Source of the DNA: Aureimonas sp. AU12 | GTDB lineage: Bacteria; Pseudomonadota; Alphaproteobacteria; Rhizobiales; Rhizobiaceae | Length of the DNA: 64,000 bases | Reading direction: 5' to 3' | NCBI RefSeq assembly: GCF_001463705.1 | Contig: NZ_BBWH01000004.1 | Span: 124,001-188,000 of the forward strand | Shown: positions 54,469 through 62,040 of the stretch, piece after piece | Layout of the letters: each line of letters begins with the position of its first letter | How positions within the stretch are numbered: the first letter of the stretch is position 1 | The notes under the pieces: generated by a model | Databases searched by the model: none | The model's input: the letters and a program-made list of their open reading frames with translations, nothing else | What the model was told of the DNA's origin: nothing | Position numbers and translations under genes: made by a program

Positions 54469-55749
54469 TCAACCGCGAAACGTATGCGCCTCCAGCGACT
54501 CCGGCTTCATCGCGATCGAGAAGCCCGGCGCGTGCGGCGGCATGTAGCGCCCGCCGCGGACGTCGCAGGGATCGACGAAATGCTCGTGCAGGTGGTCGAC
54601 ATACTCGGCCACCCGCCCCTCCATCGAGCCCGAGATCACCAGATAGTCGATCATCGAGAGATGCTGGACGTACTCGCAGAGCCCGACGCCGCCGGCATGC
54701 GGACAGACCGGTTTTCCGAACTTCGCGGCCATCAGCATGATCGCGAGGTTCTCGTTGAGGCCGCCGACGCGGGCGCTGTCGATCTGCACCACGTCGATCG
54801 CGTCGGCCTGCAGGAACTGCTTGAACAGGATGCGGTTCTGGCACATCTCGCCGGTCGCGACCTTCACGGGGTGGACGCCTTCGCGGATCGCCTTGTGGCC
54901 GAGAATGTCGTCCGGCGAGGTCGGCTCCTCGATGAACCAGGGCTTGAACTCGGCCAAACGGTTGACCCACGGGATAGCCTCGCCCACCTCCCAGACCTGG
55001 TTGGCGTCGATCATCAGCGTGCGATCCGGACCGATCTCCTCACGCACGATGCGGCAGCGGCGGATGTCGTCCTCGAGATCGCGCCCGACCTTCAGCTTGA
55101 AATGGGTCCAGCCTTCCGCGATCCCATCCTGGCAGAGGCGGCGCACCTTGTCGTCGTCGTAGCCGAGCCAGCCCGCCGAGGTCGTGTAGGTCGGATAGCC
55201 CTTCGCCTCGAGGATCTGCCGCCGCTCCGCCTTGCCCTCGGCGGCGCGCACGAGGATCTCGCGCGCCTCGTCCTTCGTCAGCACGTTCGTCAGGTAGCGG
55301 AAGTCGAGCAGCGCCAGGATCTCGTCGGGGCTCATGTCGGCGACGAGTTGCCAGACGGGCTTGCCCGCGGTCTTGGCCCAGAGGTCCCAGACCGCGTTGA
55401 CCACGGCGCCGATCGCCATGTGCATCACGCCCTTGTCCGGCCCCAGCCATCGCAGCTGCGAGTCCCCGGTCATCTCGCGCCAGAAGCCGCCCATGTCGGC
55501 GGCGATGTCCTCGATCCGGCGCCCGACCACGCGCTCGGCCGCGGTGGCGATCGCCTGTACCACGAGGTCGTTGCCGCGCCCGATGGTGAAGGCCAGCCCA
55601 TGTCCGTCGAGGCCGGGCTCGCCGGTTTCCAGCACGACATAGGCGGCGGAATAGTCCGGGTCTGGGTTCATCGCGTCCGATCCGTCGAGCTTCTGCGAGG
55701 TCTGGAAGCGGATGTCGTAGGTCCGGAAGGAGCGGATGGCGCTGGACAT
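54469..55749 (-). CDS. L-fuconate dehydratase, enolase superfamily
   Basis: 426 residues. Catalytic residues match Xanthomonas FucD in identity and number: Lys218 and Lys220 (HFKLKVG), Asp248 (LMIDANQ), Glu274 (FIEEPTSPDD), Glu301 (ATGEMCQNR) and His351 (CPHAGGVGLCEYVQH). FAFTIGRGND-like LAFTIGRGNDLVVQAI and LLDFRYLTNVLT are also diagnostic. It dehydrates L-fuconate to 2-keto-3-deoxy-L-fuconate. ATG 55749 follows AGGAACG; an upstream ATG at 55767 is less likely. It is divergent from the IclR regulator gene across a 12-bp palindrome. Confidence 0.95.
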   Translation of the reverse strand: MSSAIRSFRTYDIRFQTSQKLDGSDAMNPDPDYSAAYVVLETGEPGLDGHGLAFTIGRGNDLVVQAIATAAERVVGRRIEDIAADMGGFWREMTGDSQLRWLGPDKGVMHMAIGAVVNAVWDLWAKTAGKPVWQLVADMSPDEILALLDFRYLTNVLTKDEAREILVRAAEGKAERRQILEAKGYPTYTTSAGWLGYDDDKVRRLCQDGIAEGWTHFKLKVGRDLEDDIRRCRIVREEIGPDRTLMIDANQVWEVGEAIPWVNRLAEFKPWFIEEPTSPDDILGHKAIREGVHPVKVATGEMCQNRILFKQFLQADAIDVVQIDSARVGGLNENLAIMLMAAKFGKPVCPHAGGVGLCEYVQHLSMIDYLVISGSMEGRVAEYVDHLHEHFVDPCDVRGGRYMPPHAPGFSIAMKPESLEAHTFRG

Positions 55750-55762
55750 GGGATCGTTCCTG

Positions 55763-55774
55763 TTCATATATGAA
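55763..55774. promoter_or_regulatory. Perfect 12-bp palindrome between fuconate dehydratase and IclR genes
   Basis: TTCATATATGAA lies in the 55-bp gap between the divergent starts, so a regulator bound here could affect both genes. IclR-family operators are short AT-rich palindromes, which fits. Confidence 0.5.
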
Positions 55775-55804
55775 ATGAGAAATCATGGACGCCACATCCT
55801 GTCA

Positions 55805-56587
55805 ATGAGCGAACGCGACCCACCCGATCCCGACGTCGGCTCGCGCTATTCGGCGCCGGCGCTGGAAAAGGGCCTCGACATCCTCGAGCACCTGTCCGAC
55901 GGGCGCCGGCCGATGACGCTTGGCGAACTGGCGGAGGCTCTTGGGCGCACGCGCAGCGAAATCTTCCGCATGGTCTCGGTGCTGGAGGCGCGCGGCTATA
56001 TCGAGCGTGAGGACGCCGATCGCTTCGTCATCGCCGACAAGCTGTTTCGTCTCGGCCTCAACCGACCGCTGCACCGCAGCTTGGTGGAAGCCGCTCTACC
56101 GGTAATGCGAGGCTATGCCGAGAGCACCGGCTACTCCTGCCACCTCGCCGTCGCCAGCGAGACGCAAATGGTGGTGATCGCTCGCGTCGAGAGCGTTTCG
56201 CATATCGGCTTCTCCGTGCGGATCGGCTATCGTCAGCCGCTGGCGCTGACCGGCTCCGGCCATTGCCTCCTGGCCTTCATGAACCCGCGCCGCCGCTCGC
56301 GAACGCTTGTCGCCATCGCCCACGAAGAGCCCTTCCGCGATATCGAGAGCCTGACCGCCGATCTCGACGGGTTCCGCGCCGCCGGGCGCGTCGTGCGCCC
56401 GTCCGGCATTGCCGAAGGGGTCACCGACATTTCCGTGCCGATCCTCGACCCGCAGGAAAACGGCGCCGTTGCCGCACTGACCTCGCCGCATATCCGCATG
56501 CGCCACCAGCCGATCGACCCGGAGACGCTCGCCGAAAACGTCGCGGCGGCCGCACGGCAGATCGCCGAGTCCCTTGAGTTCGGCTGA
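55805..56587 (+). CDS. IclR-family transcriptional regulator
   Basis: 260 residues. The winged helix (about 18-75) is SAPALEKGLDILEHLSDGRRPMTLGELAEALGRTRSEIFRMVSVLEARGYIERE. The IclR effector domain follows (about 95-255: STGYSCHLAVASETQMVVIARVES, VRIGYRQPLALTGSGHCLLAFM, AEGVTDISVPILDPQENGAVAALTSPHI). It probably controls the divergent fuconate dehydratase gene and its own operon with the SDR and hydrolase. No good ribosome site precedes ATG 55805; an in-frame ATG at 55775 is possible. Confidence 0.9.
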   Translation: MSERDPPDPDVGSRYSAPALEKGLDILEHLSDGRRPMTLGELAEALGRTRSEIFRMVSVLEARGYIEREDADRFVIADKLFRLGLNRPLHRSLVEAALPVMRGYAESTGYSCHLAVASETQMVVIARVESVSHIGFSVRIGYRQPLALTGSGHCLLAFMNPRRRSRTLVAIAHEEPFRDIESLTADLDGFRAAGRVVRPSGIAEGVTDISVPILDPQENGAVAALTSPHIRMRHQPIDPETLAENVAAAARQIAESLEFG

Positions 56588-56647
56588 ACGTCCTTTTATG
56601 AAACGTCAATTCGCCGATGAAATCCGGCGGGCATGGGAGATGGAACG

Positions 56648-57391
56648 ATGGCAGGACGTCTAAACGGGCAGCGCGCGGTGGTCACCGCTGCGGCGCAGGG
56701 CATCGGCCGCGCCACCGCCCTCGCCTTCGCCCATGAGGGCGCCAGTGTCATCGCCTGCGACATCAACGGCGCCAAGCTCGCCGAGCTCGATGGCACGGCG
56801 GGGATCTCCACCCGCATCCTCGACGTGCGCGACGGCGCCGCCATCGCGGCCTTCGCCGCGGAGGCAGGCCGCACCGACATCCTCTTCAACTGCGCCGGCT
56901 TCGTCCATGCCGGCACGATCCTCGAATGCGACGAAGAGGCGTTCGACTTCTCCTTCGACCTCAACGTCAAGTCGATGTACCGGATGGTCCGCGCCTTCCT
57001 GCCCGGCATGATCGAGGCCGGCGGCGCGTCGATCGTCAACATCGCCTCGGTCGCCTCCTCGCTCATCGCCGCGCCCAACCGCTTCGTCTACGGCGCCTCG
57101 AAGGCCGCCGTGATCGGCCTCACCAAGTCTGTGGCGGCCGATTTCGTGGGCAAAGGGATCCGCGCCAACGCCATCTGCCCCGGCACGGTGGAAAGCCCAT
57201 CGCTGGAGGACCGGATGCGCGCCACCGGCGACCTCGACGCTGCCCGCCTCGCCTTCGCCGCCCGCCAGCCGATGGGTCGCCTCGGCAACGCCGAGGAAAT
57301 CGCCGCGCTCGCCGTCTATCTCGCCTCGCGCGAGTCGGGCTTCGTCACCGGCCAAGCCATCGCCATCGACGGCGGCTGGACCAACATCTGA
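56648..57391 (+). CDS. Short-chain dehydrogenase, probable 2-keto-3-deoxy-L-fuconate dehydrogenase
   Basis: 247 residues, classical SDR. The cofactor motif is TAAAQGIGRATALAFA (TxxxxGIG), with Asp in ACDINGAKL pointing to NAD+, then NCAGFVHAG, catalytic Ser in IVNIASVASS and YxxxK in YGASKAAVIGLTKSVAADF. FVTGQAIAIDGGWTNI closes the fold. Next to the fuconate dehydratase and a fumarylacetoacetase-type hydrolase, the expected substrate is 2-keto-3-deoxy-L-fuconate, giving 2,4-diketo-3-deoxy-L-fuconate. It is 60 bp after iclR and 36 bp before the hydrolase. Confidence 0.88.
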   Translation: MAGRLNGQRAVVTAAAQGIGRATALAFAHEGASVIACDINGAKLAELDGTAGISTRILDVRDGAAIAAFAAEAGRTDILFNCAGFVHAGTILECDEEAFDFSFDLNVKSMYRMVRAFLPGMIEAGGASIVNIASVASSLIAAPNRFVYGASKAAVIGLTKSVAADFVGKGIRANAICPGTVESPSLEDRMRATGDLDAARLAFAARQPMGRLGNAEEIAALAVYLASRESGFVTGQAIAIDGGWTNI

Positions 57392-57427
57392 ACCCCGACC
57401 TTCCGAACCTTTGAGGGATTTCGCATC

Positions 57428-58276
57428 ATGAAGCTTCTGCGCTGGGGCGAGAAGAACCACGAAAAGCCGGGCATCCTGGTAATGGACGGCACGATCCGCG
57501 ACCTATCCGGCCATGTCGACGATCTCGCCGGCGACTGGCTGACGGATGCCGGGCTGGCCAGGATCGCCGCCATCGACATCGACGGTCTGCCGAGCGTTCC
57601 CGCCGCCACCCGCATCGGCCAGTGCGTCGGGCGCGTCGGCAAGTTCATCTGCATTGGTCTCAACTATGCCGACCACGCGGCCGAGACGGGCGCCGCGATC
57701 CCGGCCGAGCCGATCATCTTCATGAAGGCGACGAGCGCCCTCACCGGCCCGAACGACGGCATCGTCATTCCCCGCAACTCGCAGAAGACCGATTGGGAGG
57801 TCGAACTCGGCGTCGTCATCGGCACCGAGGCGCGCTACGTCGACGAGGCCGACGCGCTGAACCACGTCGCGGGCTACTGCGTCATCAACGACCTGTCGGA
57901 GCGCGCCTTCCAGACGGAGCGTGGCGGCCAGTGGACGAAGGGCAAGTCGGCCGACAGCTTCGGTCCGATCGGCCCGTGGTTGGTGACGCGCGACGAGGTT
58001 CCCGATCCGCAGAACCTGAAGATGTGGCTGTCCGTCGACGGCGTGATGCGCCAGGATGGCTCGTCGAAGACGATGATCTTTGGCGTGGCGCACGTCGTCT
58101 CGTATCTCTCGCAGTTCATGAGCCTGCAGCCCGGCGACGTGATCTCCACGGGCACGCCGCCCGGCGTCGGCATGGGCATGAAGCCCGAGGCGATCTACCT
58201 CAAGCCCGGCCAGAACGTGCAGCTCGGCATCGAGGGTCTCGGCGAACAGACGCAGAGCGTCACCGCCGCCGCCTGA
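57428..58276 (+). CDS. Fumarylacetoacetase-family hydrolase, probable 2,4-diketo-3-deoxy-L-fuconate hydrolase
   Basis: 282 residues. MKLLRWGEKNHEKPGILV and RVGKFICIGLNYADHAAETGAAIPAEPIIFMKATSALTGPNDGIVIPRNSQKTDWEVELGVVIG contain the metal-binding Glu residues. YCVINDLSERAFQTERGGQWTKGKSADSFGPIGPWLVTRDE and GDVISTGTPPGVGMGMKP complete the FAH pattern. In the L-fucose route it splits the diketo acid into pyruvate and L-lactate. It is the last gene of the iclR-SDR-FAH unit and converges on the GntR gene 4 bp away. Confidence 0.9.
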   Translation: MKLLRWGEKNHEKPGILVMDGTIRDLSGHVDDLAGDWLTDAGLARIAAIDIDGLPSVPAATRIGQCVGRVGKFICIGLNYADHAAETGAAIPAEPIIFMKATSALTGPNDGIVIPRNSQKTDWEVELGVVIGTEARYVDEADALNHVAGYCVINDLSERAFQTERGGQWTKGKSADSFGPIGPWLVTRDEVPDPQNLKMWLSVDGVMRQDGSSKTMIFGVAHVVSYLSQFMSLQPGDVISTGTPPGVGMGMKPEAIYLKPGQNVQLGIEGLGEQTQSVTAAA

Positions 58277-58280
58277 CCGG

Positions 58281-59207
58281 TCAAATATCTGCGGCTGGTC
58301 CGGGCAACGGATCGGCCGCAGCCTCGCCGCCCGCGATCGACTGCAGCAGCGTCTGGCGCGCCGAGCGCAGATGCCGGCGGCAGAAGAACTCGACATCCAA
58401 AGGATCGCGCGCCTGCAGCGCCGCGATGTAATCGAGATGCTCCTCGAGCGCGGCCTCGTTGCGCTCCTTCTCGCCCGCCTTGTTCCACTGGTAATGGTAG
58501 TGGAAGATCATCGAGATCACGTCGTAGAAGTCGATCACGAAGCGGTTGGCAGAGGACTCGTGGATGAGGCGATGGAAGCGCTCGTCCAGTTCGGAAAAGG
58601 CGACGTAGCGCGTCTCGACGTCGGCGAGCATGGCACGATGCTCCGCCTCGATCGACGCCAACGAGCCCCAAGCCGGATGCTCCGGCGTGAGTTCGACGAA
58701 GCGTTGGGCCGAGCGCAATTCGAACATGTCGCGGACGTCGGTGAGTTCGAGCGCGAACTCGCGCGTGAAGCCCTTCAGCACCCACTGGCTGTTGCGGCGC
58801 TTCTCGATGAGGCCGAAGCGCGAGAAGCGGATCAGGAACTCGCGCACGGCCGAGACGCCGACGCCGAGATCGCGCGCCAGATCCGCCTCGCCGATCATGT
58901 CGCCGGGCTGGGCGCCCCCGGCAAGGATGCGATGCATGAACCCGCGCTCGATGATGGCACCGAGCGAATCGGTCTCACTGGTCGGGAAAGCGTCGGCCGG
59001 GCGCGGTGCCCGCAGCAGCACCTTCTCGCGCTTGTCCCAGCGAATCAGCCCGGTCTCGTCCATGCGCGACAACACGGCGCGCACCGTGGTGCGGCTCACC
59101 GCCAGCCGTGCGCCCAGCTCGCTTTCCGACGGCAGCACACCGCCGGCCGCCAGGATTTCGAGGGCCTGGTTGTAAGTGTCCTTGAACAGAGTGTTCGGCT
59201 TCGCCAT
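58281..59207 (-). CDS. GntR-family regulator with two winged-helix domains and an FCD domain
   Basis: 308 residues, longer than the usual 220-250 of FadR-type proteins. Residues about 10-65 form one GntR-type winged helix (NQALEILAAGGVLPSESELGARLAVSRTTVRAVLSRMDETGLIRW). Residues about 82-150 form a second (IIERGFMHRILAGGAQPGDMIGEADLARDLGVGVSAVREFLIRFSRFGLIEKR). The FCD effector domain follows (about 160-295: DVRDMFELRSAQRFVEL, DERFHRLIHESSANRFVIDFYDVISMIFHYHY, HLDYIAALQARD). GGAGGT precedes ATG 59207. It is divergent from the aldo/keto reductase operon, its likely target. Confidence 0.88.
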   Translation of the reverse strand: MAKPNTLFKDTYNQALEILAAGGVLPSESELGARLAVSRTTVRAVLSRMDETGLIRWDKREKVLLRAPRPADAFPTSETDSLGAIIERGFMHRILAGGAQPGDMIGEADLARDLGVGVSAVREFLIRFSRFGLIEKRRNSQWVLKGFTREFALELTDVRDMFELRSAQRFVELTPEHPAWGSLASIEAEHRAMLADVETRYVAFSELDERFHRLIHESSANRFVIDFYDVISMIFHYHYQWNKAGEKERNEAALEEHLDYIAALQARDPLDVEFFCRRHLRSARQTLLQSIAGGEAAADPLPGPAADI

Positions 59208-59272
59208 GCGACCTCCGGCCCCTCGTCGACCCAAGGAACCCGACTCCCTTCTAGCGCTTCGTTCCGTTTCTT

Positions 59273-59308
59273 GTCGATGAGATACGGATAGGCTAGAACT
59301 TCATCGAC
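59273..59308. promoter_or_regulatory. Inverted repeat between the GntR and aldo/keto reductase genes
   Basis: GTCGATGA (59273-59280) and TCATCGAC (59301-59308) form a perfect 8-bp inverted repeat, 20 bp apart. TCTTGTCGA (from 59269) recurs as TCTTGTCAA at 60840 before the sugar-binding protein gene. The wide spacing would suit a regulator with more than one DNA-binding head. Confidence 0.45.
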
Positions 59309-59390
59309 GCTGCAAAGCGCGCGGTGGTTGCCTCGAACGCAGGGCACCCGCCTCGACACTTCCTTCCCATCACGACGAACGAGACCGCCC

Positions 59391-60380
59391 ATGGATCGCC
59401 GCCGCATCGGTCGCACCGCCCTCGAAGTCACCGCGATCAGCCTCGGCGGCGCCGCCCTCGGCGGGCTCTACCGCGCCGTCGAGCGGGAGGCCGCGATGGC
59501 GGTCATGGAAACCGGTTGGGATGCCGGTATCCGCTACTTCGACACCGCGCCCTTCTACGGCTTCGGCCTGTCGGAGCGGCGGATGGGAGATTTCCTACGC
59601 TCGCAGCGCCGCGCCGACTACGTGCTGTCGACGAAGGTCGGGCGGATCCTCTCGGCCGTGCCGGAAGACCAGATCCCCGACCACGGCTATGTCGACCCGC
59701 TGCCGTTCCGCGTCGATTACGATTACAGCTATGACGGCATCATGCGGTCCTTCGAGTTCAGCTTGGCGCGGCTCGGCCTCAACCGCATCGACATTCTCTA
59801 TGTTCACGACATCGGCGCCTACACGCACGGCGACGAGGTCAATGCCGGGCACATGAAGGATCTTCTCGGCTCTGGCCTGCGGGCCCTGGAAGAACTGAAA
59901 CGATCGGGCGCGATCTCCGCCTACGGGCTCGGCGTCAACGAAGTGCCGGTCTGCCTCGACGTCATGCGCGAGGCCGAGATCGACTGCATTCTCCTGGCCG
60001 GCCGCTACACGCTGCTCGACCGCGCCGCCGAGCGCGACCTGCTGCCGCTCTGCCGCCAGACCGGCACGACGCTCGTCGTCGGCGGCGTCTTCAACTCCGG
60101 CATCCTCGCCACAGGAGCGGTGCCGGGCGCCAATTTCGACTACGGGCCGGCCTCGCCGGACATTCTGGACCGCGTCGCTCGCATGGGCGAAATCGCCGCC
60201 GAGGCTAAGATCGATCTCGCCGCCGCCGCCCTGCAGTTCCCGCTGCATGAGCCCGCCGTCTCGACCGTCCTCATCGGCACCGCGAAGCGCTCCAGCCTCG
60301 AGCGCAACCTCGCCCTCTTCGAGCCGCGACTGCCGGCAGACGCCTTCGCCGCGTTCGATTCCGTCGCGATCAACCGATAG
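59391..60380 (+). CDS. Aldo/keto reductase, probable L-fucose 1-dehydrogenase
   Basis: 329 residues. RRIGRTALEVTAISLGGAALGGLYRAV, catalytic Asp/Tyr in IRYFDTAPFYGFGLSERRMGDFL, Lys in YVLSTKVGRIL, and His in IDILYVHDIG form the AKR catalytic tetrad. The sequence type (RVDYDYSYDGIMRSFEFSLARLGLNRIDILYVHDIGAYTHG) is that of D-threo-aldose/L-fucose dehydrogenases. It oxidises L-fucose to the lactone. The lactonase needed next is not in the window and may lie downstream. It leads the operon akr-fucU-ABC transporter. Confidence 0.88.
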   Translation: MDRRRIGRTALEVTAISLGGAALGGLYRAVEREAAMAVMETGWDAGIRYFDTAPFYGFGLSERRMGDFLRSQRRADYVLSTKVGRILSAVPEDQIPDHGYVDPLPFRVDYDYSYDGIMRSFEFSLARLGLNRIDILYVHDIGAYTHGDEVNAGHMKDLLGSGLRALEELKRSGAISAYGLGVNEVPVCLDVMREAEIDCILLAGRYTLLDRAAERDLLPLCRQTGTTLVVGGVFNSGILATGAVPGANFDYGPASPDILDRVARMGEIAAEAKIDLAAAALQFPLHEPAVSTVLIGTAKRSSLERNLALFEPRLPADAFAAFDSVAINR

Positions 60381-60388
60381 GCCGCACC

Positions 60389-60814
60389 ATGCTCCGCCAC
60401 ATCCATCCGCTTCTCGGCCCCGACCTTCTCCACGCCTTGCGCAGCCTCGGCCATGGCGACGAACTGGTGATCGCCGACGCGAACTTTCCGGCCCATTCGC
60501 TGGGTCCGCGTGTCGTGCGGCTCGACGGGGTGGATGCCGTCGCCGTCGCCGATGCGATCCTGCGTCATCTTCCGCTCGATACGTTCGTCGACCATGCGGC
60601 ATTCCGCATGGCCGTGGTCGGCGATCCCGACGCGGTGCCACCTATCACGGATCTCTTCGCCGACGCGATTCGCCGCCACGCCGGCGATTTCGCGATCCAA
60701 CCGCTGGAGCGGCACGCCTTCTACGAGCGCGCACGCTCTGCTCAACTCATTGTCGCGACAGGCGAAACGCGCCTCTACGGCAATCTTGTTCTAACCGTTG
60801 GAATTATCGAATAG
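60389..60814 (+). CDS. fucU: L-fucose mutarotase, RbsD/FucU family
   Basis: 141 residues. MLRHIHPLLGPDLLHALRSLGHGDELVIADANFPAHSLG has the catalytic His near the N-terminus and the GHGDxxxxxDANFP signature. FYERARSAQLIVATGETRLYGNLVLTVGII has the C-terminal Tyr and ATGE motif. FucU and RbsD interconvert sugar anomers; fucose genes on both sides favour L-fucose. It lies 8 bp after the aldo/keto reductase gene and 124 bp before the transporter binding protein. Confidence 0.92.
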   Translation: MLRHIHPLLGPDLLHALRSLGHGDELVIADANFPAHSLGPRVVRLDGVDAVAVADAILRHLPLDTFVDHAAFRMAVVGDPDAVPPITDLFADAIRRHAGDFAIQPLERHAFYERARSAQLIVATGETRLYGNLVLTVGIIE

Positions 60815-60938
60815 ACATTCCAGCAGACTTGCGCTTCACTCTTGTCAACGTGCGGGCGAACGAGTAGCGTCCCCGTTGTACCAAATCCATAAAGAACCGG
60901 GAAAACCGGTCGAGCGCTATCCGAGGTGGAGGAACCCG

Positions 60939-61925
60939 ATGCAGAGCCTAACCCTGACCCGTCGCCTGCTTCTTGCAGGCATCGCCATTGCCGCCGGCTC
61001 GTTCGCGATCGGCCCGGCCCCTGCCTCCGCGCAGACGCCGACCATTCCCATCATCGTCAAGGACACCACGTCCTTCTACTGGCAGATCGTGCTCGCCGGC
61101 GCCCGCCAGGCCGGCAAGGATCTCGGCGTCAACGTGCCCGAGCTCGGCGCGCAGGCCGAAACCGACATCAACGGCCAGATCTCGATCCTCGAGAACGCCG
61201 TAGCCGGCGCCCCCGCTGCCATCGTCATCGCGCCGACCGAGCGAACCGCGCTCGGCGCCCCGATCACCGAGGCTGCCAAGTCCGTTCCGATCATCGGCAT
61301 CGACTCGGCCGCCGACTCCGAGGCCTTCACCTCGTTCCTCACCACCGACAACGTCCAGGGCGGCCGCATCGCCGCCGATGGCTTGGCGGAGGCCGTGAAG
61401 GCCAAGACCGGCAAGGTCGCTGGCGACGTGGCGCTGATCACGAACGCGCCGAACGCGGGCTCCCTGGAGCAGCGCAAGCAGGGCTTCACCGAGCAGCTGG
61501 CCTCGAAGTATCCGGATCTGAAGCTCGTCGCCGACCGCTACGCCGACGGTCAGGCCGCCACCGGTCTGAACCTCACCACCGACATCCTCACTGCCAACCC
61601 GAACCTCGTCGGCATCTTCGCCTCGAACCTGATCATGGCGCAGGGTGCGGGCCAGGCGATCGCCGAGAACGGCGCGAAGGACAAGGTCGCGCTCATCGGC
61701 TTCGACAGCGACGACCGGCTCGTCGGGTTCCTGAAGGACGGCGTCATCTCGGCGCTCGTGGTGCAGGACCCCTACCGGATGGGCTACGACGGCATCAAGA
61801 CGGCACTCGCGGCCTCCAAGAAGGAGAGCGTCGAGAAGAACGTCGACACCGGCGCGAACCTGATCACGACGGCGAACATGATGGAGCCCCGCTCGCAGGA
61901 GCTCCTCAACCCGAAGGTCAAGTAG
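60939..61925 (+). CDS. Sugar ABC transporter substrate-binding protein
   Basis: 328 residues. Signal peptide about 1-31 (LTRRLLLAGIAIAAGSFAIGPAPASAQ), then a type I periplasmic binding fold: TIPIIVKDTTSFYWQIVLAGARQAGKDLGVNV, AIVIAPTERTALGAPITEAAKSVPIIGIDSAA, FTSFLTTDNVQGGRIAADGLAEAV and LVGIFASNLIMAQGAGQAIAENG. It is RbsB-like. With fucU and fucose oxidation genes in the same operon, L-fucose is the likely ligand, but specificity is inferred only from context. GGAGGAA precedes ATG 60939. Confidence 0.9.
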   Translation: MQSLTLTRRLLLAGIAIAAGSFAIGPAPASAQTPTIPIIVKDTTSFYWQIVLAGARQAGKDLGVNVPELGAQAETDINGQISILENAVAGAPAAIVIAPTERTALGAPITEAAKSVPIIGIDSAADSEAFTSFLTTDNVQGGRIAADGLAEAVKAKTGKVAGDVALITNAPNAGSLEQRKQGFTEQLASKYPDLKLVADRYADGQAATGLNLTTDILTANPNLVGIFASNLIMAQGAGQAIAENGAKDKVALIGFDSDDRLVGFLKDGVISALVVQDPYRMGYDGIKTALAASKKESVEKNVDTGANLITTANMMEPRSQELLNPKVK

Positions 61926-61937
61926 GACCCTCGCCTC

Positions 61938-61962
61938 GCGCGGCGGCGTTCGTCCGCCGCGC
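61938..61962 (+). other. Stem-loop between binding-protein and ATPase genes of the sugar transporter
   Basis: GCGCGGCGG (61938-61946) and CCGCCGCGC (61954-61962) form a perfect 9-bp stem with a 7-base loop, 13 bases after the binding-protein stop. There is no T-run. It is the third such structure after a binding-protein gene in this window. Confidence 0.6.
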
Positions 61963-62040
61963 CCGTCGCCCTCGCCTCCCCGTCCGTCCTGCGCCCACGG
62001 CGCCGACGGACGGCTGCGGCCATTCGCTGAGGACACCGCC

